Origin: Caulobacter rhizosphaerae
GTDB lineage: Bacteria; Pseudomonadota; Alphaproteobacteria; Caulobacterales; Caulobacteraceae
Assembly: GCF_010977555.1 (NCBI RefSeq)
Contig: NZ_CP048815.1
Span: 3,898,501-3,962,500, forward strand
Length of the DNA stretch: 64,000 bases
Reading direction: 5' to 3'
The notes beneath the pieces are model-generated. The model was not told the DNA's origin. It ran no database searches and was given only the letters and a program-made list of their open reading frames with translations. Every line of letters starts with the position of its first letter. The stretch's first letter is position 1. A program made the translations under genes and the position numbers. Positions 24,787-33,781 of the stretch are shown here, piece by piece.

Positions 24787-26427
24787 ATGGCCCTGCCTCG
24801 TCGTCATCTGTTCAAGGGCCTGCTAGCCGGCGCGGCCTTGCCGGCGATCGCCGAGGCCGCGCCAGTCAAGGCGTTCGCGCCGGCGGCGAAAACCTCCGGG
24901 CCCGCCTGGGGCGTCGGGGCCGACGGCCAGCGCAAGGCCGACCTGGGGAACGGGACGTTCCGCAACCCCATCGTCAGCGGCGATCACCCCGACCCGACCA
25001 TCCTGAAGGACGGCGGGACCTACTACATGACGTTTTCGTCGTTCTTCTCGTACCCAGGCCTGGTTATTTGGAAATCGACGGACCTGGTGAACTGGACGCC
25101 GGTCGGACCGGCGCTGAGGAAGCCGCTGGGGGTGATCTGGGCGGTCGACCTGGTCAAGCACGACGGCCGCTACTTCATCTACATCCCGGCCGATCCGACT
25201 GGCCAGGGATGGTCGATCTACGCCATCTGGGCCGACCACATCGAAGGACCGTGGAGCGAACCGGTCGATCTGAAGATCTCGGGCTGCATCGATCCCGGCC
25301 ATGTCGTCGGCGAGGACGGCAAGCGCTATCTGTTCGTCAACGGCGTGCGCAGGATCCGCCTGACCGACGACGGCCTGGCGACCGACGGCGTCCTGGAAAA
25401 GGCCTACGAGCCCTGGCGCTATCCCGACAACTGGGTGGTCGAGAACTTCGCGCCGGAAGGGCCCAAGCTGCTGCGGCGCGGCGATTGGTTCTACCTGATC
25501 ACCGCCGTCGGCGGCACGGCGGGGCCGGCCACCGGCCACATGGTCATCGCCGCCCGCTCGCGCTCGATCCACGGCCCTTGGGAGCACTGCCCGCACAACC
25601 CGCTGGTCCGCACCAGGAGCGCGGCCGAGCCCTGGTGGTCGCGCGGCCACGCCAGTCTGGTCGAGGGGCCGGCGGGAGACTGGTGGATGGTCTATCACGG
25701 CTACGAGAACGGCTACCGCACCCTGGGCCGCCAGACCCTGCTGGAGCCGATCGAATGGACGCCAGACGGCTGGTTCCGGGCCCTGGGCGGCGATCTTTCC
25801 AAGGCCCTGCCCAAGCCCCGGGGCGGCAAGGCTGGTCCCTCCGCGCCGGGCCTGTCGGACGACTTCTCGCAGGATCGTTTCGGCGTGCAGTGGAGCTTCC
25901 ACGACCCCAAGCCCAACGAGGCCGGCCGCGCCGTCCTCGACCAGGGAAGCTTGCGTCTGGAGGGCCGCGGAACCTCGCCGGCCGATTCCTCGCCGCTGAC
26001 CTGCCTGGTCGGCGACCGCTCGTACGAGGCCGAGATCAGCCTTGAGCTGACCGGCGAGGCCGAGGCTGGGATCCTGCTGTTCTACAATCATAAGGCCTTC
26101 GTGGGCCTGGGCTTCACGCCCACTACCTTGAAGATCTTCGAATATTCCGAGGAGCTGCCCTGGGCTCGCACCGCCCACGACGTACGCAAGCTGCGCCTGC
26201 GGGTCAGCAATATCGAAAACGTCGTCAGCTACCACTACTCGTACGACGACGGCCGCACCTGGATCCGCCACGGCACGCGAATGGAGGTCTCGGGCCTGCA
26301 CCACAACGTGTTCGGCGGGTTCCTGTCCTTGCGGATCGGTCTCTATGCCGCCGGAACGGGCCAGGCGCGGCTGAGCGATTTCCGCTACTGCGCCAACCCG
26401 CCGGTGGCGGTCGAGAGCCGGGCGTAG
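24787..26427 (+). CDS. Glycoside hydrolase family 43 with C-terminal beta-sandwich
   Basis: 546-aa GH43 enzyme: a five-bladed propeller (~55-340) followed by a concanavalin-like C-terminal domain (~355-540). The catalytic base is D69 (HPDP), the pKa modulator D169 (CIDPGHV) and the acid E224 (FAPEGPKL). GH43 members are arabinofuranosidases, xylosidases or exo-beta-1,3-galactanases; the last would fit a galactan locus but is not proven. The N terminus PRRHLFKGLLAGAA resembles a twin-arginine signal. Its promoter carries a LacI-type operator and not the RTATGAY site, so it may respond to a different sugar from the rest of the locus. Confidence 0.9.
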   Translation: MALPRRHLFKGLLAGAALPAIAEAAPVKAFAPAAKTSGPAWGVGADGQRKADLGNGTFRNPIVSGDHPDPTILKDGGTYYMTFSSFFSYPGLVIWKSTDLVNWTPVGPALRKPLGVIWAVDLVKHDGRYFIYIPADPTGQGWSIYAIWADHIEGPWSEPVDLKISGCIDPGHVVGEDGKRYLFVNGVRRIRLTDDGLATDGVLEKAYEPWRYPDNWVVENFAPEGPKLLRRGDWFYLITAVGGTAGPATGHMVIAARSRSIHGPWEHCPHNPLVRTRSAAEPWWSRGHASLVEGPAGDWWMVYHGYENGYRTLGRQTLLEPIEWTPDGWFRALGGDLSKALPKPRGGKAGPSAPGLSDDFSQDRFGVQWSFHDPKPNEAGRAVLDQGSLRLEGRGTSPADSSPLTCLVGDRSYEAEISLELTGEAEAGILLFYNHKAFVGLGFTPTTLKIFEYSEELPWARTAHDVRKLRLRVSNIENVVSYHYSYDDGRTWIRHGTRMEVSGLHHNVFGGFLSLRIGLYAAGTGQARLSDFRYCANPPVAVESRA

Positions 26428-26846
26428 GCGCTCCGAGGTGATCACGGGCGGTTCTCCAAGGCCTCGGGAGCCGCATCGGGGTAGGCTTACTTTCCTGCGA
26501 ACCCCACCTGGATCTTGGCGATCTCAATCTTCTGCATGCTCACCCGAAAGCTCTTATCTCCCGGCTCTGGAGGTCGACGGGTCACCATGCCGTCCGGCCG
26601 GCCGAGAGGCCGGCAGATCCGAAGAGGTCGCGCCAGCAGCTGCCGTTGCCTCGGCTCCAGGAACTGGACGTTCGCGCCATCGGCCGACGGGCGGGATCGA
26701 CCCCGCGCTGACAGACCAGATGACCTCACATTCGGATCGCACATCTTTGCGCGCCCTCTCCGTGGAGAGACGGGGCAGGAGCCTGTTCGGTTATCACGTC
26801 GCGCCTTAAGTCCTGTCGGCGCGACACCGACGAAGGAGTTCCGTCC
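26428..26846. other. Intergenic stretch after GH43
   Basis: 419 bp without a convincing gene. It contains copy 1 of the dispersed repeat (26632-26685). A Shine-Dalgarno-like AAGGAG (26833-26838) precedes the decayed HxlR gene. Confidence 0.5.
26632..26685 (+). repeat. Dispersed intergenic repeat, copy 1
   Basis: Shares the right-hand core CTCCAGGAACTGGACGTTC with seven other intergenic copies in this window. The left half (GCCAGCAGCTGCCGTTGCC) is more diverged. Confidence 0.75.
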
Positions 26847-27122
26847 ATGCAGCGGAAAAGTTGGGCCTCGGAAGAGTGCCCCATGCTGTTGACATCATTG
26901 GCGAATGGGGCAGCTTGATGATCCTGCGCCAAGCCTTTGGGGCGCGACCTGGTTCGACGACTTCCAGAAGAAGCTAGAGATCTCACGGAACCTGCTGACC
27001 GCCCGACTGAAGAAGCTCGTCGCCCGCGGCATTCTCGAACGCCGACCCATCGACGAGGAAGCGCGGCGTCATCGAGGACGGCCACGGGCCAGAAGTTCCT
27101 CGTCGCACCAGCTAAGACCTAG
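26847..27122 (+). pseudogene. Decayed HxlR-family regulator
   Basis: Fragments of one HxlR-type winged-helix protein appear in order but in different frames. MQRKSWASEECPM starts at 26847. VDIIGEWGSLMILRQAFG (26888 on) is in a second frame, and FDDFQKKLEISRNLLTARL (26953 on) in a third. A tail GQKFLVAPAKT returns to the first frame and ends at 27122. The order matches HxlR: N-terminal CPM, DIIGEW helix, recognition helix, wing. At least three indels (near 26885, 26950 and 27080) disable it, and the C-terminal half is shortened. A Shine-Dalgarno sequence survives upstream. Confidence 0.8.
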
Positions 27123-27200
27123 CGCTGAACACACGAAGCGCGACGAGGCGTCTATCGATGGCGCCCACGTGCCGGCCACGCCCCTGGCGATCGGACTGGC

Positions 27201-27749
27201 TTATCGCGTCGCCACCGGCACGAGCTCCGCGGAAGCTAGGCTGTTTGAGCGGACCATATAGCCGATCTGAGCGGCGCTCATCTCCCTGTTGATCTCCAGT
27301 TTCTCAACCGACAGAGCCCAGACCTTGAAGTGATAGTGGTGCGTCTTGTCGCCTGCCGGAGGGCAGGCGCCGCCATACCCCGGCACGGCGAAATCGGTCC
27401 GGCCTTGCACGGCTCCGGCAGGCAATTTGCCACCATCGCGCTGTCCTGCATTTCGGTCCAGCTTGTGCACGGAGATGGGGATGTTCAACACGCTCCAATG
27501 CCACCATCCGCTCCCGGTCGGCGCATCCGGATCATACATGGTCACAGCGAAGCTTTTCGCGCCCTCAGGCGCACCGGACCAGGAAAGCGACGGCGATAGA
27601 TCACCACCCGAGCAACCCGACCCATTCTGCAGGTATAGGTCGACCATCTGCTTGTTCTGCTCCACGTCGGAACTAGACAGGCGGAAGTCGGCTGCATCTA
27701 CCGTCGTCGCCAAGAGCGACAAGGCCGTCGCCAGAACGATCTCTTTCAT
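27201..27749 (-). CDS. YbhB/YbcL-family Raf kinase inhibitor-like (PEBP) protein
   Basis: 182-aa secreted protein of the phosphatidylethanolamine-binding family. A Sec signal (ALSLLATTVDAA, cleavage near residue 19) precedes the fold. Family motifs seen: LSPSLSWSGAPEGAKSFAV, MYDPDAPTGSGWWHWSVLNI and YGGACPPAGDKTHHYHFKVWAL, which form the small anion-binding pocket. Bacterial members are of unclear function. It is the last gene of a minus-strand group with SDRs and an alpha/beta hydrolase. Confidence 0.9.
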   Translation of the reverse strand: MKEIVLATALSLLATTVDAADFRLSSSDVEQNKQMVDLYLQNGSGCSGGDLSPSLSWSGAPEGAKSFAVTMYDPDAPTGSGWWHWSVLNIPISVHKLDRNAGQRDGGKLPAGAVQGRTDFAVPGYGGACPPAGDKTHHYHFKVWALSVEKLEINREMSAAQIGYMVRSNSLASAELVPVATR

Positions 27750-27830
27750 TTCACCACCCTCATCTTGAATGTGTCGCTGAGCGATTTTCGGCCAAGTTCC
27801 CGAGGTGATCGCCGGCCACCTAATTGAGCC

Positions 27831-28045
27831 TTACCTCGCCTTCGTCTCGACCCAGATCGAAGCGAGCAGCGCCTCCGAGCGCCGCCTAAGGCGTCCTCGA
27901 GCAACGAGCCGATCGAACCGAATGAGGTCCACGCCGTCGCAGAGATCGACGCGCCCCGCGCCCTTGACCCAGACCAGTTCCTTCGGCTCGGCCGCGTGGG
28001 CCCAGGCGTCTTGGCCGTGATCTCGTGGATGGTCGAAACGTGGTT
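27831..28045 (-). pseudogene. Remnant of an alpha/beta hydrolase C terminus
   Basis: The minus strand encodes AHAAEPKELVWVKGAGRVDL followed by CDGVDLIRFDRL. This closely resembles the C-terminal end of the intact hydrolase at 29779-30972 (AAKEPKELVIVPGSNHVDL). The catalytic-histidine position in that motif is Arg here, the N-terminal two thirds are absent, and the frame then runs on without similarity. It is best read as a leftover of a deleted or recombined paralogue. Confidence 0.6.
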
Positions 28046-28062
28046 GAACGGTTGTGTCTTGG

Positions 28063-28749
28063 TCACCAGGGCAGGATCTTGCCATCCTGATAGAAGCCGC
28101 CCGTAGGAGTATCGGCCGGCAGATCGACAACGTATCGGATGCTCGCCGCGCCCTCGGCTACGGGGCGACCGCCTTCGCCGCCGAGATCGGTCGCGGTCCA
28201 GCCCGGGCAGGCGGCGTGAACGCTGAGGCCCTCACCGGCGAGTTCCGCGGCAAGGTTGCGGGTCAGGGCGTTCAGCGCGGCTTTCGACGTGCTGTAGGCG
28301 GGCACGCCGGCGACCATTTGCTCCAGCGAGCCCTTTTCGCTGGATACATTGACGATGCGCGCCCGCTGCGCTTTGCGCAGCAGCGGCAGCATCGCCTGGG
28401 TGACGCGCCAAGCGGTGAAGAAGTTGATCTCCAGGGCCTGTTGCACAACCGCCAGGTCAGCCGTGGAGGCTTGCTGCGCGTAGTCGAAGATTCCGCCGAC
28501 ATTGTTGACCAGCACGTCGAGACGCTCCCAGTCGGCCTCGATCTTCTTCGCAGCCGCATCGACGCTCGCCTGGTCCGAAGCGTCGAGGTGGATCGGCGAG
28601 ACGTCACCGTCGATCTCCGCCGCCGCCGTGGTCGCGGCGTCGAAGTCGCGGCCGCTAAGGAGCACAGTGTCGCCACTCGCCGCCAGTTGGCCGGCGAGTT
28701 CACGGCCGATGCCGCGGGTCGCGCCGGTGATGAGGATGATGCGTGCCAT
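28063..28749 (-). CDS. SDR-family NAD(P)-dependent oxidoreductase
   Basis: 228-aa short-chain dehydrogenase: cofactor motif ITGATRGIGRELAG at the N terminus, NNVGG, serine in NVSSEKG and the catalytic YSTSK (YSTSKAALNAL). The tail TPTGGFYQDGKILPW suits carbonyl-reductase-like SDRs. It is probably NADPH-dependent (Arg after the glycine motif). It is downstream of another SDR (57-bp gap) and likely in the same transcript. Substrate unknown. Confidence 0.88.
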   Translation of the reverse strand: MARIILITGATRGIGRELAGQLAASGDTVLLSGRDFDAATTAAAEIDGDVSPIHLDASDQASVDAAAKKIEADWERLDVLVNNVGGIFDYAQQASTADLAVVQQALEINFFTAWRVTQAMLPLLRKAQRARIVNVSSEKGSLEQMVAGVPAYSTSKAALNALTRNLAAELAGEGLSVHAACPGWTATDLGGEGGRPVAEGAASIRYVVDLPADTPTGGFYQDGKILPW

Positions 28750-28805
28750 TTTCCGTGTTTCTCCTCGGTCCGCGAAGGTCTCCAGCCGCTTTCGGTCGGC
28801 GGAAC

Positions 28806-29642
28806 TCAGGTGGGTACGCCGGACGCCCGTTTGATAAGGGCGTCGAAGGCCCGGTCGGGAGTCATTCGGCCGATCCAGATCATCGGCTTCGCGCCCAAAC
28901 CGACTGCGTAACGGGTGCGCGGACGGCGCGCGGTGGCCGCCTTGGTCACGGCTTTGGCGACGACATCAGCCCGTGAGGTCAGCCAGTATCCGGGTTTCGA
29001 GGTTGCATCGAGCGATGCCGCCATTGCATTGGCCTGCTCGGCGTAGGGGCCTTGGCCCGATGTGGCGCGGAGATTGTCCGCCGCGATCGCTCCCCATTCG
29101 GTCTGGATGGAGCCGGGCTCGATCACGACGACGTCGATGCCAAACCGCTTCAACTCCAGCCGCATGGCGTCGCTGAGCCCTTCGACCGCGTATTTGCTGG
29201 CATGATACCAAGCGCCCAGCGGCGTCGCGAACCGGCCGCCCACCGAACTGATGTTGATGATTGTCCCGCTCCTTTGGGCTCGCATGGAGGGCAGGACCTT
29301 CTGGGCCATCCGCGCCAGGCCGAGCAGGTTCACATCCAACTGCGCCTGGGCCTCCGACAACGGAACTTCTTCGACCGCTCCGTACGAGCCGTATCCGGCA
29401 TTGTTGACCAGCAGATCGATCCGCCCCTCGGCGGCAAGGATCGTGTCGACCGCCTGGGCCGCCGATCCGTCGTCGGTGACGTCGAGCGAAATCACATGGA
29501 CACCGGCGTTCTTGAGACCCGCCGTCCGCTCCGTTCGCCGGGCCGCGGCGTACACGACGAAGCCCGCCTCCTGCAGGCGGAGCGCAGTGGCCTCTCCGAT
29601 GCCGGACGAGCCGCCGGTAACCAGTGCTACCTTCTTGGTCAT
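28806..29642 (-). CDS. SDR-family oxidoreductase
   Basis: 278-aa short-chain dehydrogenase with VTGGSSGIGEATALRL, LLVNNAGYGSYGAVEE, SSVGGR and the catalytic YHASK (YHASKYAVEGL). This layout is typical of the 17-beta-hydroxysteroid-dehydrogenase-like classical SDRs. ATG 29642 was chosen because MTKKVALVTGG is the canonical N terminus; the longer frame upstream is not family-like. It lies between an exported hydrolase and another SDR on the minus strand. A LysR gene is divergent from the group. Confidence 0.9.
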   Translation of the reverse strand: MTKKVALVTGGSSGIGEATALRLQEAGFVVYAAARRTERTAGLKNAGVHVISLDVTDDGSAAQAVDTILAAEGRIDLLVNNAGYGSYGAVEEVPLSEAQAQLDVNLLGLARMAQKVLPSMRAQRSGTIINISSVGGRFATPLGAWYHASKYAVEGLSDAMRLELKRFGIDVVVIEPGSIQTEWGAIAADNLRATSGQGPYAEQANAMAASLDATSKPGYWLTSRADVVAKAVTKAATARRPRTRYAVGLGAKPMIWIGRMTPDRAFDALIKRASGVPT

Positions 29643-29778
29643 GGGGATCTTCTCTGTCTCGCCGCCACCAGGCGCCGGTGGACGCAAATGCAATAAGGGC
29701 TTGCGGCCGGTTCGACCGGCGCCGCCGACATGATCGTCGCTGACCGGCTCCGCCCAAGCGACGGCGGAACGACGCGCA

Positions 29779-30972
29779 TCACCCTGCGGTCGGCTCGGCC
29801 GCCCCTTCGGCCGCGCGGCGTTGCCCCAGGTGACGCCCGAAGAAGTCGGTGACCGTGTCGAACGGGATCTTGTCCGGCCGATCGTAAAGATCGACGTGGT
29901 TGGAGCCAGGAACAATCACCAGTTCCTTCGGCTCCTTGGCGGCCTTGTAGGCGTCTTCGCTAAAGTAGCGAGAATGCGCGACTTCGCCCGCGATGAACAT
30001 AACCGGGCGAGGCGAAATCTCGGCGATGTAGGTCAAGAGCGGCATGTTCATGAAGGACAGGGGGCTTGTCCCGGTGAAGGCGGTCGTCGACGCTGGCGAT
30101 CTTTCGTGGAACCCGCGCGGCGTCCGATAATAGTCGAAGAACTCCTTCGTCACGGGATTGGCGTCCGCCGGCAGCGTTTCCGGAAGGATGCGCTTTGCGA
30201 TCGTCACATCGCCATTCTTGTCGACGTAAAAGTCGTGCGCGCCTGGCGCCGGCGTTCCTGCCGCCGCGTCTTTCCAACGTTGCAGGCTAAGCTGCGTAAG
30301 GATCTTGGTCCGGTTTTCCAGCGTCAGGCTGTCCTGGAAACCCTTACCGATCAACCGAGACATATCGTACATGGTGGCCGCAACGACGGCCTTCACGCGT
30401 TTGTCGACGGCGACGGCGTTCAAGCCCATGCCGCCGAAACCACAGATGCCGATGACACCGATCCGCTCACGATCGACGGCCGGCTGCAGGCCGAGGAAGT
30501 CTACCGCGGCCATGAAATCCTCGGTGTTCAAGTCCGGAGACGCGACGTTTCTCGGTTCGCCGCCGCTTTCGCCCGTATAGGACGGATCGAAGGCGAGCGT
30601 GGCAAAGCCGCGCTCGGCCATGGTCTGCGCGTAGAAGCCGGACGACTGCTCCTTGACGGCGCCGAACGGCCCGCTGACGGCAAGCGCCGCAAGCCTTTGA
30701 TTTTCCCGATTCCTCGGCAGGTAGAAATCGCCGGCCAGCGTCAGGCCGAAGCGGTTCTTGAAGGTCACCTTACGGTGCTCGACCTTGTCGCTCTTCGGGA
30801 AAGTCTTGTCCCATTGCTGAGTAAGCTGCACCGCACTTCCTCCAGAGTTGGGTTGCGAAAAAGCCGGCTGGGACGTGGCGAACGGCACGGCTGCGCTGCC
30901 GACGGCCAGTCCCAGGGCGCTACGGCGGCTCATCCGGCTCGATGGTTGATTGATCTTGCTCATGAGGCCCAT
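29779..30972 (-). CDS. Exported alpha/beta hydrolase with cysteine nucleophile elbow
   Basis: 397-aa alpha/beta hydrolase of the dienelactone-hydrolase-like group. A twin-arginine leader (SRRSALGLAVGSAA, residues 15-28) is followed by the fold. The nucleophile elbow is GICGFGG with C177 in the usual serine position, and the histidine region is SNHVDLYD near the C terminus. Cys at this position is frequent in this subgroup. The gene is divergent from a LysR regulator with a 66-bp gap containing a LysR-type site. A broken copy of its C terminus lies at 27831-28045. Substrate unknown. Confidence 0.86.
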   Translation of the reverse strand: MGLMSKINQPSSRMSRRSALGLAVGSAAVPFATSQPAFSQPNSGGSAVQLTQQWDKTFPKSDKVEHRKVTFKNRFGLTLAGDFYLPRNRENQRLAALAVSGPFGAVKEQSSGFYAQTMAERGFATLAFDPSYTGESGGEPRNVASPDLNTEDFMAAVDFLGLQPAVDRERIGVIGICGFGGMGLNAVAVDKRVKAVVAATMYDMSRLIGKGFQDSLTLENRTKILTQLSLQRWKDAAAGTPAPGAHDFYVDKNGDVTIAKRILPETLPADANPVTKEFFDYYRTPRGFHERSPASTTAFTGTSPLSFMNMPLLTYIAEISPRPVMFIAGEVAHSRYFSEDAYKAAKEPKELVIVPGSNHVDLYDRPDKIPFDTVTDFFGRHLGQRRAAEGAAEPTAG

Positions 30973-31019
30973 GTAGCGACGAGGCCGTTCTGCGATTAGG
31001 CGTGATAAAGAGCATGAAG

Positions 31020-31038
31020 TATTGAGCTGGATTCAATA
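31020..31038. promoter_or_regulatory. LysR-type binding site
   Basis: TATTGA-N7-TCAATA is an inverted repeat with the T-N11-A pattern of LysR-family sites. It ends directly at the LysR start codon, between the divergent hydrolase and regulator genes. Confidence 0.5.
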
Positions 31039-31932
31039 ATGGCGCGCGACACGATGAGCGACCTCACCGCCTTCCTTGCGGTGGCGCGGGAACGCAGCTT
31101 CACCCGGGCGGCCGGGCAGCTTGGCCTGTCGCCATCGGCCCTCAGCCACACGATCCGCGGCCTGGAGGAGCGGCTCGGCGTCCGGCTCCTCACTCGCACG
31201 ACGCGCAGCGTTTCGCCGACTGAGGCCGGCGAGCGCCTGCTGCGGACCATTGGCCCGCATTTCGACGAAATCCGGCTGGAACTCGACGCGCTAACCGAGT
31301 TCCGCGACAAGCCGGCCGGCACCATTCGCATCGTCGCCGGAGACCACCCGGCCGAAACCGTGCTGTGGCCGGCGATCGCAAAGCTGCTTCCGCAATACCC
31401 GGACATCAAGGTCGAGATTTGCATCGACAACGCGTTCACCGACATCGTTGCCGACCGGTTCGATGCCGGCGTGCGACTTGGCGAAGCTGTCGCCAAGGAC
31501 ATGATCGCGGTCCGGATCGGGGCGGATCTGCGCTGGCTAGCGGTGGCCTCGCCCGAATATCTCTCGGCTCGGCCAATCCCGGTCACGCCTCACCAGCTCG
31601 CCGAGCAGCAGTGCATCAACCAACGCCGTCCTTCCCTAGGCGGATTCTACGCTTGGGAGTTCGAGAAGGACGGACGAGAGCTGAAGGTCAGGGTCGAAGG
31701 ACAGCTTGCGTTCGACCGTATCGACCTCATCCGCCAGGCCGCGCTCGCCGGATTCGGGATCGCCTTCCTGCCGGCCGACTATGTCGAGCCGCATATCGCA
31801 GACGCACGGCTCGTGCCCTTGCTCGAGGATTGGTCTGCGCCCTGGCCAGGCTATCACCTCTACTATCCGAGCCGCCGCCAGGAGTCGCCGGCGTTCCGGT
31901 TGCTGATCGAGACGCTTCGCTACCGTGACTAG
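31039..31932 (+). CDS. LysR-family transcriptional regulator
   Basis: 297-aa LysR regulator. The N-terminal winged helix-turn-helix (residues ~5-65, FLAVARERSFTRAAGQLGLS, then PSALSHTIRGLEERLG) is followed by a periplasmic-binding-like effector domain. RLLTRTTRSVSPTEAGERLL is characteristic. It is divergently oriented to the hydrolase/SDR group, the classic arrangement for controlling it. It resembles the LysR at 52324-53253, which also faces an SDR. ATG 31054 is an alternative start that would spare more of the binding site. Confidence 0.9.
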   Translation: MARDTMSDLTAFLAVARERSFTRAAGQLGLSPSALSHTIRGLEERLGVRLLTRTTRSVSPTEAGERLLRTIGPHFDEIRLELDALTEFRDKPAGTIRIVAGDHPAETVLWPAIAKLLPQYPDIKVEICIDNAFTDIVADRFDAGVRLGEAVAKDMIAVRIGADLRWLAVASPEYLSARPIPVTPHQLAEQQCINQRRPSLGGFYAWEFEKDGRELKVRVEGQLAFDRIDLIRQAALAGFGIAFLPADYVEPHIADARLVPLLEDWSAPWPGYHLYYPSRRQESPAFRLLIETLRYRD

Positions 31933-32051
31933 CCGATGTCCGCTTTTCACCCTCTCTGTCTTCCGGATGCCCGCTCCAGCGGCGAGGTGGCGCCACGAAC
32001 GGACCTTCGCTCGCCTCCGAAAACCGGACCTTGGCCGAGCGAGCCTAGCAG

Positions 32052-32669
32052 CTAGGTCTTTCGGAACACGAGCACCAGGTTGTTCGCGGGCATGGTGAGG
32101 CGTTCGGAAAGGCCAAGGCCATGGGTAGCCGCCAAGGCGACCAGATGGTCCCGGTGGCGAAGTCCCCACTCGATATTGCGTCGTCTCAGGCTCTGATCGA
32201 ACTCGAGGTTGCTGGGCGCTGTCGGCGTGTCGCCCTCGATGAAGGGGCCGTACAGGAACAGAGCGCCGCCGGCAGGCAGCACACGCGCAGCGCCCGCCAT
32301 CAGGCCGGCCGTGGCCGTCCACGGCGAAATATGGATCATGTTGATGGCGAGCACAGCGTCGGCTCGTTCGACGGGCCAGGTGTCCGGCTGCGACGCATCC
32401 AGCACCAGCGGACACAGAAGGTTGCCTAAGCCGGCATGCTCGCGCCAGGCGGCTATGCTGTCCAGAGCGCCAGGATCAGCATCGGTCGGCTGGTATTGCA
32501 GCGTGGGCAGCGCTGCAGCGAAGTGAATTGCGTGCTCGCCAGCGCCCGCCGCAACCTCCAGCACCAGACCGTTCGCCGGCAGGCGCGTCCGCAGGACCTC
32601 CAGAATGGGATCGCGGTTTCGGGCCGTGGAGGGGGACGCACGCGCGGCGGGAGACAGGGGATCGGACAT
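32052..32669 (-). CDS. DUF938-family SAM-dependent methyltransferase-like protein
   Basis: 205-aa protein of the DUF938 family, with a class I methyltransferase fold: motif I LVLEVAAGAGEHAIHFA (residues ~36-52), then the conserved AINMIHISPW and the tail NIEWGLRHRDHL. Members are widespread in proteobacteria; their substrate is not established. I use ATG 32669 (MSDPLSPAARAS) because similarity starts soon after; the open frame extends upstream to 32738. It stands alone, convergent with the LysR gene before it. Confidence 0.88.
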   Translation of the reverse strand: MSDPLSPAARASPSTARNRDPILEVLRTRLPANGLVLEVAAGAGEHAIHFAAALPTLQYQPTDADPGALDSIAAWREHAGLGNLLCPLVLDASQPDTWPVERADAVLAINMIHISPWTATAGLMAGAARVLPAGGALFLYGPFIEGDTPTAPSNLEFDQSLRRRNIEWGLRHRDHLVALAATHGLGLSERLTMPANNLVLVFRKT

Positions 32670-32841
32670 GCCGACAATCTGAAGGCTTCGGCGGCTCGGC
32701 GCCAGCCGGCTCCGATCGCCCGGGCCGGCATGCGCCAAGGTCTACCTGAGCAGACGTTGGCCGCCATCAACCGCACCGACGGCCTTGCGCGACTTCGCTG
32801 ATCGAAAGCTTCCCTATGCAGCAGCGGAGCTACTCGCAAGT

Positions 32842-33735
32842 CTACGGGCGTCGCCTCGTTGTTCGGTCGATCGCCTCAACGACCGCGCCATACAATTGGG
32901 GCGGAAGATCGTGGCCCATACCCTCCACGAGCATGAACTCCGCGGCCGGGATCGAAGCGGCCGTATCCTCGCCGCAGGCCGGCGGAAAGAGCGGATCATC
33001 GCTCCCGTGAATTACGAGCGTTGGTGCGCTCACCGTCGCGAGCCGCCTCCGGCGATCGCCGCTTACGGCGATCGCCGCGATCTGACGGCCGAAGCCACTG
33101 CGATCTTGGGCGCGGCGGGTCTCTTCAATGATAAGACGACGCGCCGCGGCCTCGTCGAACGGGTACCGGCTGCCGGCGATGCGGCGCGCGAAGGCGAGGC
33201 CGTGGGCCAGATATGCCGCTTCGTCAGAGACGGAGTTGGGAGCGGGCTTGGTCATCATCGCCATGGCGTCGGGCGCAGGCGACGGCAGCGATGGATTGCC
33301 GGTGCTCGACATAATCGAGGTCAGCGACGCCACGCGTTCGGGATGCTCATACGCCATAATCTGCGCGATCATGCCACCCATGGATCGCCCGACGACGTGG
33401 GCCCGGTCGATCGAGAGGACGTCAAGCAGCCCCAACGCGTCCGCCGCCATGTCGTGAAGGGTGTACGGGACGTCCGGCGTTCGTCCGGCCATGAGCGCGG
33501 CCGCCAGTTCGCCGAAATCCGGCGCGGTGCGATGACTGATGTGCGTCGAGCAGCCGGCGTCGCGATTGTCGAAACGGATCACATGATAGCCGCGCGCAGC
33601 GAGTGCGAGGCAGAAGGGCGCGGTCCATCGGATCATTTGCGTGCCCAAGCCGGGGATCAGCAGGATCGCCTGGTCGGAGGGATCCCCAAAGGCCTCGCAC
33701 GCCAGTTCGACACCATTTGTCGCCACGCGGATCAT
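32842..33735 (-). CDS. Alpha/beta hydrolase, paralogue of the gene at 63668
   Basis: 297-aa alpha/beta hydrolase. The oxyanion region is LIPGLGTQM, the nucleophile elbow GRSMGG (S118), the acid region LVIHGSDDPLF, and the histidine GMGHDLPP. Similar proteins are annotated as esterases or lactone hydrolases. Its first 111 residues differ from the partial protein at 63668-64000 at only about 24 positions (counted by eye), and both promoters carry the same double operator. It is transcribed alone on the minus strand. Confidence 0.9.
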   Translation of the reverse strand: MIRVATNGVELACEAFGDPSDQAILLIPGLGTQMIRWTAPFCLALAARGYHVIRFDNRDAGCSTHISHRTAPDFGELAAALMAGRTPDVPYTLHDMAADALGLLDVLSIDRAHVVGRSMGGMIAQIMAYEHPERVASLTSIMSSTGNPSLPSPAPDAMAMMTKPAPNSVSDEAAYLAHGLAFARRIAGSRYPFDEAAARRLIIEETRRAQDRSGFGRQIAAIAVSGDRRRRLATVSAPTLVIHGSDDPLFPPACGEDTAASIPAAEFMLVEGMGHDLPPQLYGAVVEAIDRTTRRRP

Positions 33736-33781
33736 CGTCGGCTTCCCTTAGACTCCCGCAGAGGGATCGCCCAGAAGGTAT

